From the NCBI RefSeq assembly GCF_018596315.1, contig NZ_JAHEAG010000011.1:62001-126000 (forward strand): a stretch of 64,000 nucleotides of DNA. The letters run 5' to 3'. Under the pieces are notes generated by a model. It saw nothing but the letters and a program-made list of their open reading frames with translations, ran no database searches and had not been told where the DNA came from. The position numbers and the translations under genes were made by a program. The stretch comes from Bradyrhizobium sp. SRL28. GTDB lineage: Bacteria > Pseudomonadota > Alphaproteobacteria > Rhizobiales > Xanthobacteraceae. Of the stretch, positions 9,151-18,088 are shown one piece after another; the stretch's first letter is position 1, and the number at the start of each line of letters is the position of its first letter.

Positions 9151-10344
9151 ATGGGCACTTCTCCCAAGGTGGACGGCTGCGCGCCGATCCACGTCTTCGC
9201 CTCGTCCAAGTCCTGGATCGAGGGTAACGCCACGCTTCAACTCCAGCAGGTCGCCGGATTGCCCGGCGTGCAGTCGGTCGCGGCCATGCCGGACCTCCAC
9301 CCCGGCAAATATGGTCCGGTCGGCTGCGCCGTTCTGGCTGATCGCATTCACCCGCAGCTGGTCGGCTCCGACATCGGCTGCGGCATGGGGCTGTTTGAGC
9401 TTGATATCGCGGCGCGCAAGCTGCGGCTCGACCAACTGGCCGACCGATTGCATGCGCTCGATCAGCCCTGGGATGGCGTTACCGACAGCGTCCTGGCCGA
9501 CGTCGGCCTTTCCACCACCACCTTTGATGCCTCGCTTGGCAGCATCGGCGGCGGCAACCATTTCTGCGAATTCCAGGCCATCGAGGAAATCCTTGCGCCT
9601 GACACCGCCGCACAGGCGGGGTTCGACCGCGATCGTGCCTACGTCCTGGTCCATTCCGGTTCGCGGGGCCTCGGTTTCTCGATCCTGGAACGAATTCTGC
9701 TGAATGGGCCCGTAGCGCTTGATCCCGCGGGCGAAGAAGGCGGCGCGTACATGGCCGCGCATGACCACGCCGTGCAGTGGGCCAGACTCAATCGCCGCAT
9801 CATCGCGGAGCGGGCCGCAGCCGCAGCGCGCGCAGACCTGCGTCCTGTCAACGATCTCGCGCACAACATGGTCGAGCGTGAGCACAACGCAGGTGGCGAC
9901 GTCATGGCGCTGCACCGGAAGGGCGCGGCGGCTTCCGATCGCGGGCTGGTGCCGGTGCCGGGATCGCGCGGGACGCTGTCGTATCTGGTGGAGCCGCTTC
10001 CGGCGATGCGAACCGAGGCGCTGGCCTCGCTCGCGCATGGCGCGGGCCGCAAATACGACCGCGGTTCCATGCACGGCCGCGTCCGGGTCAAGAAACCCGA
10101 CGTGGCGCGGCTGGAACGCAATCCCTATGGCGGCATCGTCGTCTGCGGCGATCGTGGCCTGCTCGCGGAAGAGGCGCCGGAGGCCTACAAGAGCATTGAA
10201 CGCGTCATCGCCGACCTCGTCGAGTTCGGCCTGGCGCGTGTGGTCGCGACATTTCGGCCGCTGGTGACGTTCAAGAAGGCACAGTCGAATGTCGCAGCTG
10301 GCGGAGCCAGGCGGGAGAAATCCTGGAAGGAGGATCGCCGATGA
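9151..10344 (+). CDS. rtcB: RtcB-family RNA ligase of the PrfH-linked type (RtcB2)
   Basis: A 397-residue RNA-splicing ligase of the subclass paired with release factor H. RtcB joins RNA 3'-phosphate or 2',3'-cyclic phosphate ends to 5'-OH ends using GTP and Mn2+. The family signature PDLHPGKYGPVGCAV is present, as are the metal-site block GSDIGCGMGLFELD, GGGNHFCEFQ, VHSGSRGLGF, and LAHGAGRKYDRG, whose histidine (about residue 296) corresponds to the guanylylated nucleophile. The ATG at 9151 starts right before the conserved IHVFASSKSWIEG block, so it is preferred over TTG at 9073. The stop overlaps prfH by 4 bp. In characterised PrfH systems the paired ligase repairs 16S rRNA cut in the decoding centre; that role here is inferred from pairing. 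Confidence 0.95.
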   Translation: MGTSPKVDGCAPIHVFASSKSWIEGNATLQLQQVAGLPGVQSVAAMPDLHPGKYGPVGCAVLADRIHPQLVGSDIGCGMGLFELDIAARKLRLDQLADRLHALDQPWDGVTDSVLADVGLSTTTFDASLGSIGGGNHFCEFQAIEEILAPDTAAQAGFDRDRAYVLVHSGSRGLGFSILERILLNGPVALDPAGEEGGAYMAAHDHAVQWARLNRRIIAERAAAAARADLRPVNDLAHNMVEREHNAGGDVMALHRKGAAASDRGLVPVPGSRGTLSYLVEPLPAMRTEALASLAHGAGRKYDRGSMHGRVRVKKPDVARLERNPYGGIVVCGDRGLLAEEAPEAYKSIERVIADLVEFGLARVVATFRPLVTFKKAQSNVAAGGARREKSWKEDRR

Positions 10345-10964
10345 TCCGACTTCTCTTCACCAGCGGACGCGGTCCGGCGGAATGCCGGATCGCGGTCCGG
10401 AAGGCTGTTGCAACGCTCGCAGCTGAAGCTGCCTCGCTCGGTCTCGAGACAGATTGCCTGGAGGGGCCGAATACGGACAGGCATGGTCCGGCCTCGGCGA
10501 TCGTCGTAATTCATGGCGATGCCGCGGCTGCATTCGCGCGGCCGTGGATCGGTGCGATCCAGTGGGTGGCACAAAGCTCGCTCAGGCCACATCACAAGCG
10601 GAAGAACTGGTTCATCGGTGTGTTCGAGCTTCCGGCGCTGCCGGAGGCACCGAAAGCGCTGGCGGTCCAGGATGTCCGCTTTGAAGCCTTCCGGGCCGGC
10701 GGCCCCGGCGGCCAGCATCAAAACAAGACCGAGAGCGCTGTGCGCGCCACCCACATCGCGAGCGGCCTCTCTGTCGTTGCGCGGGAGGAGCGCTCGCAGC
10801 ATCGAAACAAGGCGCTGGCATTGGAGCGGATCGCAGCATTGCTCAAGTCACAGGGCGAGCTGCAAGCGATCACCGCGCAGAACGATGCGCATGCGGCGCA
10901 TGATCGCCTTGAGCGCGGACGCCCGGTAAAGCGGTTCAAGGGTGTAGCGTTCCAGGCATCGTAG
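10341..10964 (+). CDS. prfH: Peptide chain release factor homolog PrfH
   Basis: A 207-residue class I release factor paralog. The catalytic GGQ tripeptide is at residues 123-125 within AGGPGGQHQNKTESAVR, followed by the usual SGLSVVAREERSQHRNK region. The protein lacks the codon-recognition domain (no PxT or SPF loop) and is about half the length of RF1/RF2. Published work on bacterial PrfH shows it frees peptides from ribosomes whose 16S rRNA decoding centre has been cleaved, after which the partner RtcB reseals the RNA. The overlap with rtcB (ATGA) and the shared strand indicate a two-gene operon. recG follows 70 bp downstream and may be co-transcribed, or may have its own promoter. Confidence 0.95.
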   Translation: MIRLLFTSGRGPAECRIAVRKAVATLAAEAASLGLETDCLEGPNTDRHGPASAIVVIHGDAAAAFARPWIGAIQWVAQSSLRPHHKRKNWFIGVFELPALPEAPKALAVQDVRFEAFRAGGPGGQHQNKTESAVRATHIASGLSVVAREERSQHRNKALALERIAALLKSQGELQAITAQNDAHAAHDRLERGRPVKRFKGVAFQAS

Positions 10965-11034
10965 CAGGAAAAAAGCCGTGGACGTCTCGCCTAAACCCGC
11001 GCATGACGGCACGAAACGGTCTTAGGTTTCCTTA

Positions 11035-13143
11035 ATGCGCCCCACCCTGCTCAATCCATTGTTTGCATCGGTCACGACCCTTCCTGGCGTCGGGACGAAG
11101 CAGGACAAGCTGTTGCGCTATCTGCTCAGCCGCGATGAGACGCCGCGGCCGGTCGATCTCTTGCTGCACCTGCCGGCCTCCGTGATCGATCGCCGGGCGC
11201 GGCCGAAGATTCGCGAGGCCGTGCAGGGAACCGTGGTGACGCTGGAAGTCACCGTGGATCGCCATCGGCCGCCACCGCCGCGCAATTCCCGCGCGCCCTA
11301 CCTCGTCTATGCCTCAGACGATACCGGCGACGTGGTGCTGACGTTTTTCCGTGCCAAGCCCGGCTATGTCGAAAAGCTGCTGCCGGTCGGCGAGAAGCGC
11401 TACGTGTCCGGCACGCTGCAGATGTACGACGGCATCCCGCAGATCGTGCATCCCGATCGGGTCGTGGACGAAGCGGCGTTCTCAAAACTGACCGGTATCG
11501 ATCCGGTCTATCCCCTCACCGAAGGTCTCGCGCTCGGCTCGCTTCGCCGCGCGATCGCACAGGCGCTGCAGAAGCTGCCGGAATTGCCCGAGTGGATCAG
11601 CCCGGAAGTCATTCGCCGCTGCAGCTTTCCGCCGATCGGCCAAGCGTTGAACCGCGTGCATGTGCCGGTCGAACTCGCCGACATCCTGCCGGACGGCCCG
11701 TTCTGGTCGCGGCTCGCCTTCGACGAACTTTTGGCCGGTCAACTGGCGTTGGCGCTGGTACGCGCGCAGTTGCGGCGCCCGGCCGGCGACCGCAACGCCG
11801 GCGACGGCCACCTGCGCCACAAGATCATCGACGCCCTTCCTTACGCGCTCACATCCTCACAGCGCGAGGCGGTCGCGGCCATCGCCGAGGATCTGCGCCA
11901 GCCGGTGCGCATGCTGCGGCTGCTGCAGGGCGACGTCGGGTCCGGCAAGACGGTAGTGGCGCTGCTCGCCGCGGCTGCGGTCGTCGAGGTCGGCAAGCAG
12001 GCCGCGCTGATGGCGCCGACCGAAATCCTTGCCCGCCAGCATATCAAGACCATCGCGCCGCTCGCCGAGCGTGCGGGCTTGCACGTGGCGATCCTGACCG
12101 GCCGCGAGAAGGGCAAGGAGCGCCGCGAAATCCTCGCCCAGCTGGAAGCGGGCGAGATCGATTTCCTTGTCGGCACGCATGCGCTGATCCAGGACGACGT
12201 GATCTTCAAGGCGCTGGCGCTGGCCGTGGTCGACGAGCAGCATCGCTTCGGCGTGCGCGAACGGCTCGCGCTCACCAACAAGGGCGAAGCGGTCGACGTG
12301 CTGGTCCTGAGCGCGACGCCGATCCCCCGCACGCTGGTGCTCACTTATTTCGGCGACATGGACGTCTCCGAATTGCGCGAGAAGCCAGCCGGTCGCCAGC
12401 CGATCGAAACCCGCACCATATCGATGAGCCGCCTCGACGAGGTGACGGATGGCGTCGGCCGCGCGCTGCAGGCCGGCAAGCTGGTCTACTGGATCTGCCC
12501 GCTGGTGGAGGAATCGGAAGCCGAAGGTACCGAACACCTCACCAACGCGACGGAACGGTTTGAAAAGCTGCGGCAACGCTTCGGCGACAAGGTCGGTCTC
12601 GTCCACGGGCAGATGAAGGGCACGGAGAAGGACCGCGTGATGGCGCAATTCGCCGCCCACGAGATCGGGCTCCTGGTGGCGACCACGGTGGTCGAGGTCG
12701 GCGTCGACGTCCCCGCCGCGACCATCATGGTGATCGAGAACGCCGAGCGCTTCGGGCTCGCACAATTGCACCAGCTGCGCGGCCGGATCGGGCGCGGCTC
12801 GGAGGCGTCTACCTGCCTGCTGCTCTACAAGGAGCCGCTCGGCGAAATGTCGAAGGCGCGGCTGAAGGTGATCCGCGAGACCACCGACGGCTTTCGGATT
12901 GCCGAGGAGGACCTGAAGCTGCGCGGCGAAGGCGACGTGCTCGGCATCCGCCAGAGCGGCCTGCCCGGCTATCGCATCGCCCGCTCCGACGTGCACGCCC
13001 AACTCATCACGCAGGCGCGCGACGAGGCGCTGCGCATCATGAAGGACAATCCGAAGCTGAAGGGCGAGCGCGGCGAGGCGCTGCGCTGCCTGCTTTACCT
13101 GTACGAGCGCGATGAGGCCGTGCCGCTGATCGGCGCGGGATAA
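11035..13143 (+). CDS. recG: ATP-dependent DNA helicase RecG
   Basis: A 702-residue RecG, the branch-migration helicase that remodels stalled replication forks. The N-terminal wedge/OB domain includes DLLLHLPASVIDRRARPKI and GDVVLTFFRAKPGYVEKLLP. The helicase core has GDVGSGKTVVALLAA near residue 300, VDEQHRFGVRERLAL near 400, LSATPIPRTLVLTYF and ATTVVEVGVDVPAATIMVI. QLRGRIGRGSEASTCLLLY completes the core, with a C-terminal TRG-type segment. The ATG at 11035 gives MRPTLLNPLFASVTTLPGVG, a normal RecG start. The last 49 bp overlap the 3' end of the convergent DHDPS-family gene. Confidence 0.97.
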   Translation: MRPTLLNPLFASVTTLPGVGTKQDKLLRYLLSRDETPRPVDLLLHLPASVIDRRARPKIREAVQGTVVTLEVTVDRHRPPPPRNSRAPYLVYASDDTGDVVLTFFRAKPGYVEKLLPVGEKRYVSGTLQMYDGIPQIVHPDRVVDEAAFSKLTGIDPVYPLTEGLALGSLRRAIAQALQKLPELPEWISPEVIRRCSFPPIGQALNRVHVPVELADILPDGPFWSRLAFDELLAGQLALALVRAQLRRPAGDRNAGDGHLRHKIIDALPYALTSSQREAVAAIAEDLRQPVRMLRLLQGDVGSGKTVVALLAAAAVVEVGKQAALMAPTEILARQHIKTIAPLAERAGLHVAILTGREKGKERREILAQLEAGEIDFLVGTHALIQDDVIFKALALAVVDEQHRFGVRERLALTNKGEAVDVLVLSATPIPRTLVLTYFGDMDVSELREKPAGRQPIETRTISMSRLDEVTDGVGRALQAGKLVYWICPLVEESEAEGTEHLTNATERFEKLRQRFGDKVGLVHGQMKGTEKDRVMAQFAAHEIGLLVATTVVEVGVDVPAATIMVIENAERFGLAQLHQLRGRIGRGSEASTCLLLYKEPLGEMSKARLKVIRETTDGFRIAEEDLKLRGEGDVLGIRQSGLPGYRIARSDVHAQLITQARDEALRIMKDNPKLKGERGEALRCLLYLYERDEAVPLIGAG

Positions 13144-14078
13144 CTCGCCCGAGTGTGAGCAACGCGACGCCGGTAGTGCTCGGTGCCCTCGACGATCTTG
13201 TCGATCAACGCGTCCAGCGCCCAGAATTTTTCGTGGATATCGAAGGTAACGGCACGGCTGTCGGTGCAGGAAAACGTGCCGAGACGCTGGTGATAGAATT
13301 TTGCAAGCTTGGGATAGCCCATCGGTTCGGCCATCGCGGACAGTGCGAGATAGACCGAAAGTTCGTCCGCCAGTGCCGGATGGCCGGCATCCTCGGTCAT
13401 CAGCCACTTGTAGAGATCGGGATGAAAATTTGTGAACACGCCGGTGAACCCGCGTGAACCGGCTTTCATCGCATCATAGGCAATCGCCGCATTGGCGTTG
13501 ACGATGGCAAGCGGCGTGCCCCTGGTCAGCGCCACCCGGCGTTTCACGGTTTCGAGGTCGCAGGAAACGTCCTTGAGGATGACGAAGCGGCCGCTACCCG
13601 CGCAGAACGTCAGTTCATCGTCGGTCAGCAGGCGCCGATAGGGCGCCGGGCACTCGTAGAGCCCGAGGGGAATGTGCTTCGGCAGCCGGTCGAGCAGCCA
13701 GCTCAGGTCGTCGATGAACTTGCTGCCGCCTTCCTGCCTGGCGTCGAGACGGTTGGTGACCAGCACCATGCCGTCGACGCCGGTCGCGGCGATCGCGGTC
13801 AGCTCGGCAAGCTGGTCATCCAGGCTTTCGCTGATGTGGCCGGAAGCGATCACAGGCACGCGGCCGGCGGCGGCTTGCCTGACGAAGGCGGCGAGTTCAA
13901 CCCGTTCTTCCAGGCTGAGATACTGCATCTCGCTGGACTGACAGACTGCGAACAGCGCGTCTGAACCATTGTCGATGTACCATTCCACCAGCCGGCCGAG
14001 TCCCGGATAGTCGATCTGGCCGTTCGCGGTAAACGGCGTGATCATCACGGGAATGATGCCTTCGATCTTCTTGGTCAT
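13095..14078 (-). CDS. Dihydrodipicolinate synthase family protein
   Basis: A 327-residue class I aldolase/lyase of the DapA/NanA superfamily. It begins KIEGIIPVMITPFTANGQID, has the YxxxS region SDALFAVCQSSEMQYLSLEER, the tyrosine block IPLGLYECPAPYRRLL and the Schiff-base lysine in FVILKDVSCD (about Lys169). The usual DapA motif GTTGE is replaced by CQSSEM, so this is not the biosynthetic DHDPS but a relative acting on an unknown 2-oxo acid. The C-terminal tail after GTEHYRRR is Ser/Arg-rich and is encoded in the overlap with recG, suggesting read-through into the neighbour after loss of an earlier stop. Confidence 0.85.
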   Translation of the reverse strand: MTKKIEGIIPVMITPFTANGQIDYPGLGRLVEWYIDNGSDALFAVCQSSEMQYLSLEERVELAAFVRQAAAGRVPVIASGHISESLDDQLAELTAIAATGVDGMVLVTNRLDARQEGGSKFIDDLSWLLDRLPKHIPLGLYECPAPYRRLLTDDELTFCAGSGRFVILKDVSCDLETVKRRVALTRGTPLAIVNANAAIAYDAMKAGSRGFTGVFTNFHPDLYKWLMTEDAGHPALADELSVYLALSAMAEPMGYPKLAKFYHQRLGTFSCTDSRAVTFDIHEKFWALDALIDKIVEGTEHYRRRVAHTRASYPAPISGTASSRSYR

Positions 14079-14096
14079 GAATTTGAGCCTGTCTAT

Positions 14097-14120
14097 CCGT
14101 CATTGCGCTCGCAATGACGG
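14097..14120. repeat. Short perfect palindrome, intergenic
   Basis: CCGTCATTGCG (14097-14107) and CGCAATGACGG (14110-14120) form an 11-bp perfect inverted repeat with a 2-nt spacer. It lies between the DUF502 gene and the DHDPS-family gene, both on the minus strand. Small elements of this sequence type are, from memory, scattered through rhizobial intergenic DNA. It could be an RNA hairpin, but there is no obvious T-tract for a classic terminator. Confidence 0.8.
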
Positions 14121-14141
14121 CGGAGGAGCGTTGCGCGTGCC

Positions 14142-14924
14142 CTACTCCACCTTCACCTTTGCGGGAGCCGGCTGCAGCGCGGCCGAATTCGCCACGCGCG
14201 CCGCGTTCGCCATGCCGGCCAGCGCGGCATTGCGTTTCTGCGGATCGGAGCCCGGCTGCACCACGCCGGCGGACATGATCAGCGTCGCGGCATCCTCGGT
14301 GCTCATGTCGACTTCGATGATCTTGCTCTTCGGGACGTAGAAGAAGAAACCCGTGGTCGGGTTCGGCGCGCAGGGCAGGAACACCGAAATATGCTCCTCC
14401 TGGCCGGGAAGCTGGCTGGCGATGTTCACGCTCGGCGACTGCGAGATCAGGACGATCGACCACATCCCCGGGGAGGGAAATTCGACCAGGCCGACCTTTC
14501 GAAAGCTCGATCCCTTGCCCGAGAACAGCGTCTCGAACACCTGCTTGAGGCCACGATAGATCGCGCGCACCACCGGCATGCGGCCGAGCAGGCGTTCGCC
14601 GAGGTCGACCAGCGTCCGCCCGATCAGGTTGGCGGTGAGGAAGCCCAGCAGCGTCAGGGCGACCACGGCCACGATCAGGCCCGAGCCGGGCAGTCCGAAC
14701 GGCAGGTAGGTTTCCGGCCGGTAGGCCGTCGGCACGAACGGACGGACGATGCTGTCCACCCAGTTCACGAACCACCAGGTCAGGTAGAGCGTAATCGCGA
14801 CCGGCCCTGCGACAATCAGTCCGGTCAGAAAATAGTTCCGGAAACGGGCCATCAGCCCGGGAGGGTGCGCGTCCAGCAGGGGTTCCTCCGGGGGCGCAGT
14901 CGGGGGTAGTTCTTCGCGGTTCAT
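14142..14924 (-). CDS. DUF502 domain-containing membrane protein
   Basis: A 260-residue protein with two predicted transmembrane segments near residues 33-58 (YFLTGLIVAGPVAITLYLTW) and 80-102 (GSGLIVAVVALTLLGFLTAN). They are followed by the DUF502 core: RMPVVRAIYRGLKQVFETLF, VGLVEFPSPGMWSIVLI and PNPTTGFFFYVPKSKIIEVD. The N-terminus is Pro/Glu-rich and cytoplasmic in most members. The molecular role is unknown. It is encoded upstream of the DHDPS-family gene and downstream of glmS on the same strand, with gaps too large to prove co-transcription. Confidence 0.92.
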   Translation of the reverse strand: MNREELPPTAPPEEPLLDAHPPGLMARFRNYFLTGLIVAGPVAITLYLTWWFVNWVDSIVRPFVPTAYRPETYLPFGLPGSGLIVAVVALTLLGFLTANLIGRTLVDLGERLLGRMPVVRAIYRGLKQVFETLFSGKGSSFRKVGLVEFPSPGMWSIVLISQSPSVNIASQLPGQEEHISVFLPCAPNPTTGFFFYVPKSKIIEVDMSTEDAATLIMSAGVVQPGSDPQKRNAALAGMANAARVANSAALQPAPAKVKVE

Positions 14925-15016
14925 CGTGGTTCCAGGTCGGAGCAGCCGGCTTGATCCCAGCTAAGCCATCCTAGCAGGTTTTTGAAGGGCCTACGTGACA
15001 GCCAATGGGCCTAGGC

Positions 15017-16843
15017 CTATTCGACCGTTACCGATTTCGCGAGATTTCGCGGCTGATCCACGTCGGTCCCCATCACCACGGCGGTATGATAGGCTAGCAG
15101 CTGCACCGGGACGGCGTAGACCATCGGGGTGAACGCCGACGCCATGTCGGGCAGCACGATGGTGACCAGTGATTCGATGGTGGCTTCCGCCGCCCCCTTG
15201 GCGTCGGTCATCAGAATGATGTTGCCGCCGCGGGCCGCGACTTCCTGCATGTTGGAGACGGTCTTCTCGAACACCCGGTCGTGCGGCGCGATCACCACGA
15301 CCGGCATGTTCTCGTCGATCAGGGCGATCGGCCCGTGCTTGAGTTCGCCGGCGGCATAGCCCTCGGCGTGAATGTAGGAAATTTCCTTCAGCTTCAGCGC
15401 GCCTTCCAGCGCCAGCGGGTAGCTGGTGCCGCGGCCGAGATAGAGCACGTCCTTCGATTTCGAGATGTCGCGCGCCAGCTTCTCGATCTGCGGCTCGATC
15501 GTCAGCGCCGCCGCCATCAGGCGCGGAATCTCGACGAGGCCGTGAACGAGCTTTGTCTCGTCCTCATCCGACAACTCGCCGCGCGCCTTGCCGGCGGCGA
15601 CCGCGAGCAAGGCCAGCACCATCAGCTGGCAGGTGAACGCCTTGGTCGAGGCGACGCCGATTTCGGGACCGGCCAGCGTCTGCAGCACGGTTTCGCTTTC
15701 GCGCGCTATCGTCGAGGTCGGCACGTTCACGACAGATACGGTGTGGACGCCCTCGGCCTTGGCGTAGCGCAGCGCAGCCAGCGTATCGGCGGTCTCGCCG
15801 GACTGCGAAATGAAGATCGCGAGATCACCCTTGCGCAAGGGAGCTTCGCGGTAGCGGAATTCGGAGGCGACATCGACTTCGACCGGTACGCGCGCGAAGC
15901 GCTCGAACCAGTATTTGGCGACGTAGCCGGCGTAGCTCGCGGTGCCGCAGGCCGTGATCGAAATGCGCTGGACGTCCTTGAAGTCGAACGGCAGCTTGAC
16001 CGGCAAGGTGACGCGCTCGCTCGCCATGTCGACATAGCGCGCCAGGGTGTGGCCGACCACTTCCGGCTGCTCGTGGATTTCCTTGGCCATGAAGTGGCGG
16101 TAGTTTGCTTTATCCACCAGCGAGGTCGAGGCGCTGTGCTTGACTGCGTCGCGGTGAACGATCGCGTGGTTCTTGTCGTAGATGACAGCGCCCTTGCGCG
16201 TCAGCACCACCCAGTCGCCGTCTTCGAGATAGCTGATCGTATCGGTGAACGGCCCGAGCGCGATCGCGTCCGAACCCAGATACATTTCGCCGTCGCCATG
16301 ACCTATCGCCAGCGGCGGGCCGTTGCGGGCGCCGATCATCAGGTCGTCGTCGCCGGCGAAGATGAACCCGAGCGCGAACGCGCCGCGCAGTTCCGACAAC
16401 GCCGCCCTCACCGCCTCGACCGGGCTGATGCCCTGCTGAAGCAGATTGTCGACCAGATGCAGAACGATCTCGGTATCGGTTTCGGTCTTGAAGACCGCCC
16501 CCTTCTTCTCGAGCGCTTCGCGCAACTCGCGGAAATTTTCGATGATGCCGTTGTGAACCACGGCGACGCGATCGGTCGCATGCGGATGGGCATTGTTCTC
16601 GGTCGGCTTGCCGTGAGTCGCCCAGCGGGTATGCCCGATCCCGGTGTAACCCTTGAGCGGTTCTGCCTCCAGCCGCTTTTCGAGGTTCTTCAGCTTGCCC
16701 TCGGCGCGGCGGCGCGTGAGGTGACCGCCTTCCAGCGTGGCGACGCCAGCGGAATCATAGCCCCGATATTCAAGGCGTTTGAGCGAATCTACCAACAGCT
16801 CCGCGACCGGAGCTTTCCCAAGAATGCCGACAATGCCGCACAT
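15017..16843 (-). CDS. glmS: Glutamine-fructose-6-phosphate aminotransferase (isomerizing) GlmS
   Basis: A 608-residue GlmS that makes glucosamine-6-phosphate from fructose-6-phosphate and glutamine, the first step to UDP-GlcNAc for peptidoglycan and LPS. The start at 16843 is fixed by chemistry: it yields MCGIVGILGK, where Cys2 is the N-terminal nucleophile of the glutaminase domain. An upstream in-frame ATG at 16924 would bury it. SIS domains carry GTASYAGYVAKYWFE, SQSGETADTLAALRYAK, STKAFTCQ and LGRGTSYPLALEGALKLKE. glmU, normally its upstream neighbour, is 11.8 kb away across the island. I see no glmS-ribozyme-like element, which is expected only in Gram-positives. Confidence 0.97.
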   Translation of the reverse strand: MCGIVGILGKAPVAELLVDSLKRLEYRGYDSAGVATLEGGHLTRRRAEGKLKNLEKRLEAEPLKGYTGIGHTRWATHGKPTENNAHPHATDRVAVVHNGIIENFRELREALEKKGAVFKTETDTEIVLHLVDNLLQQGISPVEAVRAALSELRGAFALGFIFAGDDDLMIGARNGPPLAIGHGDGEMYLGSDAIALGPFTDTISYLEDGDWVVLTRKGAVIYDKNHAIVHRDAVKHSASTSLVDKANYRHFMAKEIHEQPEVVGHTLARYVDMASERVTLPVKLPFDFKDVQRISITACGTASYAGYVAKYWFERFARVPVEVDVASEFRYREAPLRKGDLAIFISQSGETADTLAALRYAKAEGVHTVSVVNVPTSTIARESETVLQTLAGPEIGVASTKAFTCQLMVLALLAVAAGKARGELSDEDETKLVHGLVEIPRLMAAALTIEPQIEKLARDISKSKDVLYLGRGTSYPLALEGALKLKEISYIHAEGYAAGELKHGPIALIDENMPVVVIAPHDRVFEKTVSNMQEVAARGGNIILMTDAKGAAEATIESLVTIVLPDMASAFTPMVYAVPVQLLAYHTAVVMGTDVDQPRNLAKSVTVE

Positions 16844-16930
16844 GCGGTTCAATACCCCAAATCGACGAATAGCGTCGCAACCCGCCAGTCTCTTAACGAA
16901 ATTCGCTATCTTACGGATACTCAATAATTA

Positions 16931-16969
16931 TTGCGGATTGAGACAGTCTTAAGTGGAAAGCTTAATGGG
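16931..16969 (+). repeat. Left copy of 39-bp direct repeat flanking the glmS-glmU island
   Basis: This 39-bp segment (starts TTGCGGATTGAGACAGTC, ends AAAGCTTAATGGG) matches 28660-28698 in 35 of 39 positions, in the same orientation. It lies 88-126 bp upstream of the glmS start codon. The two copies bracket all the accessory genes between glmS and glmU, as expected for attachment-site or target duplications. Confidence 0.85.
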
Positions 16970-17597
16970 TAGCCAAACCGGGTATTAACCTGTCACAGCC
17001 GCCAGGCGTGCGGAACAGGGGTCCGCGATCTCGCGGCATGACCTGCCCGAGCTATGGCCTTGGTTCCCCCCAAGAAAGAGGGAGCAGGGAATGCCGGGTG
17101 CTCGCTGCACCCGCGGCCTCGCGTGCAATGGGTAGAAGGAAACGCACACGAGCATACAGGTTCAGCGGAGGCAATCCGGCATTCCCTGCGCAATGGAGAA
17201 GAATGGACCAAAACTTTGAGATGAATCAACGCGATGTGGCTGTTGTGTTCACATCTGTGTCGCGATCCGCGGGAGCTATAATTTGCTGTGCAAAATTCTG
17301 CGATGCACCGGATGACACCCCCATCAAGATCCTGCGGGCACCGCTGACGTTTGCGATAACAACCGCAGCGGTGGCGCGATAGCGCACGTTCTGCGACGCC
17401 TGCGAGCCACTGTGCCGAGGCGCGCTGCGAGGCCGACGTGGTCGGTGCGGTTGAGCCTGCTGATGATGGTGGTGCGGACAGTCCGCATGCCGAATTTTGA
17501 TTTCCGCGGCGATTCGCAGTCTTCGCCGCCGTTCCACGCTGGCACGAGATCGCCCGCTGCACCCGAGAGCGTAAGCAATAGCCGAGAAGCGCAGGCG
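16970..17597. other. Accessory non-coding stretch with a 14-bp inverted repeat
   Basis: No confident gene in about 630 bp. GCAGGGAATGCCGG (17084-17097) is the exact reverse complement of CCGGCATTCCCTGC (17176-17189), making a 106-bp element with a long loop, probably a repeat relic. A 59-residue frame at 17203-17382 (starts MDQNFEMNQRDVAVVF, preceded by GGAGAAG) is open on the plus strand, and a 103-residue frame is open opposite it. I cannot decide whether either is real. Base composition is more AT-rich than the core genes. Confidence 0.5.
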
Positions 17598-18011
17598 CTA
17601 GGTCTTTAGTACCGCGTCTGTGGGCGCACAAAGCATTGGATGCTGTGGGCGATCACATACACGTATGCCTGACCTGAAGGCGAATACTACGATTTTCTCT
17701 GATGGCACTTTCACCCATTTGTATTCGCTCGGTGTGCCGTCCGGTTTATACGACTCAATCCACACGTACCACTCAGGCTCCGGATACTTAGCGCCCTCGG
17801 GAACGACCATCTTGTACTCGACTTTTACGGCATCCTTGTCTGTGCAGCATGATTTGGATTTCTTGTCGCGACGATCATCAGGACGGTTGTCCGGTCGCTG
17901 AAGATTGTCGAGAAACTTCCGATCGATCTCCGGTACGGCATTCGTATGTTCATGAGCAAAAACCAAAGCCGAAAGCAGAAAATAAAACAGCACGCCAAAC
18001 ACGGCCTTCAT
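17598..18011 (-). CDS. Secreted hypothetical protein with Cys pairs
   Basis: A 137-residue protein starting MKAVFGVLFYFLLSALVFA, a clear signal peptide with a probable cleavage after VFA. The ATG at 18011 has a strong ribosome site (GGAGG, 7-nt spacing), so the upstream in-frame ATG at 18101 is rejected. The mature part is charged (DRRDKKSKSCCTDKDAVKVEY), then has an aromatic-rich region WYVWIESYKPDGTPSEYKW and ends with two more cysteines. Disulfides in the periplasm are likely. I do not recognise a named family; similar small secreted proteins occur in Bradyrhizobium, from memory. Confidence 0.75.
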   Translation of the reverse strand: MKAVFGVLFYFLLSALVFAHEHTNAVPEIDRKFLDNLQRPDNRPDDRRDKKSKSCCTDKDAVKVEYKMVVPEGAKYPEPEWYVWIESYKPDGTPSEYKWVKVPSEKIVVFAFRSGIRVCDRPQHPMLCAPTDAVLKT

Positions 18012-18088
18012 TATGGGCCTCCATGAATTTGATTCAGTGCGCCTCCTACTTGCGAAAGGGGATTCGGACAGCTTAAAACCCCTGTGGC

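Noticed and set aside
15281..16927. 548-residue open frame antisense to glmS
   Set aside because: It is the mirror of a GC-rich coding strand. It is Arg/Gln/Asp-rich with no known motif, and glmS is unambiguous.
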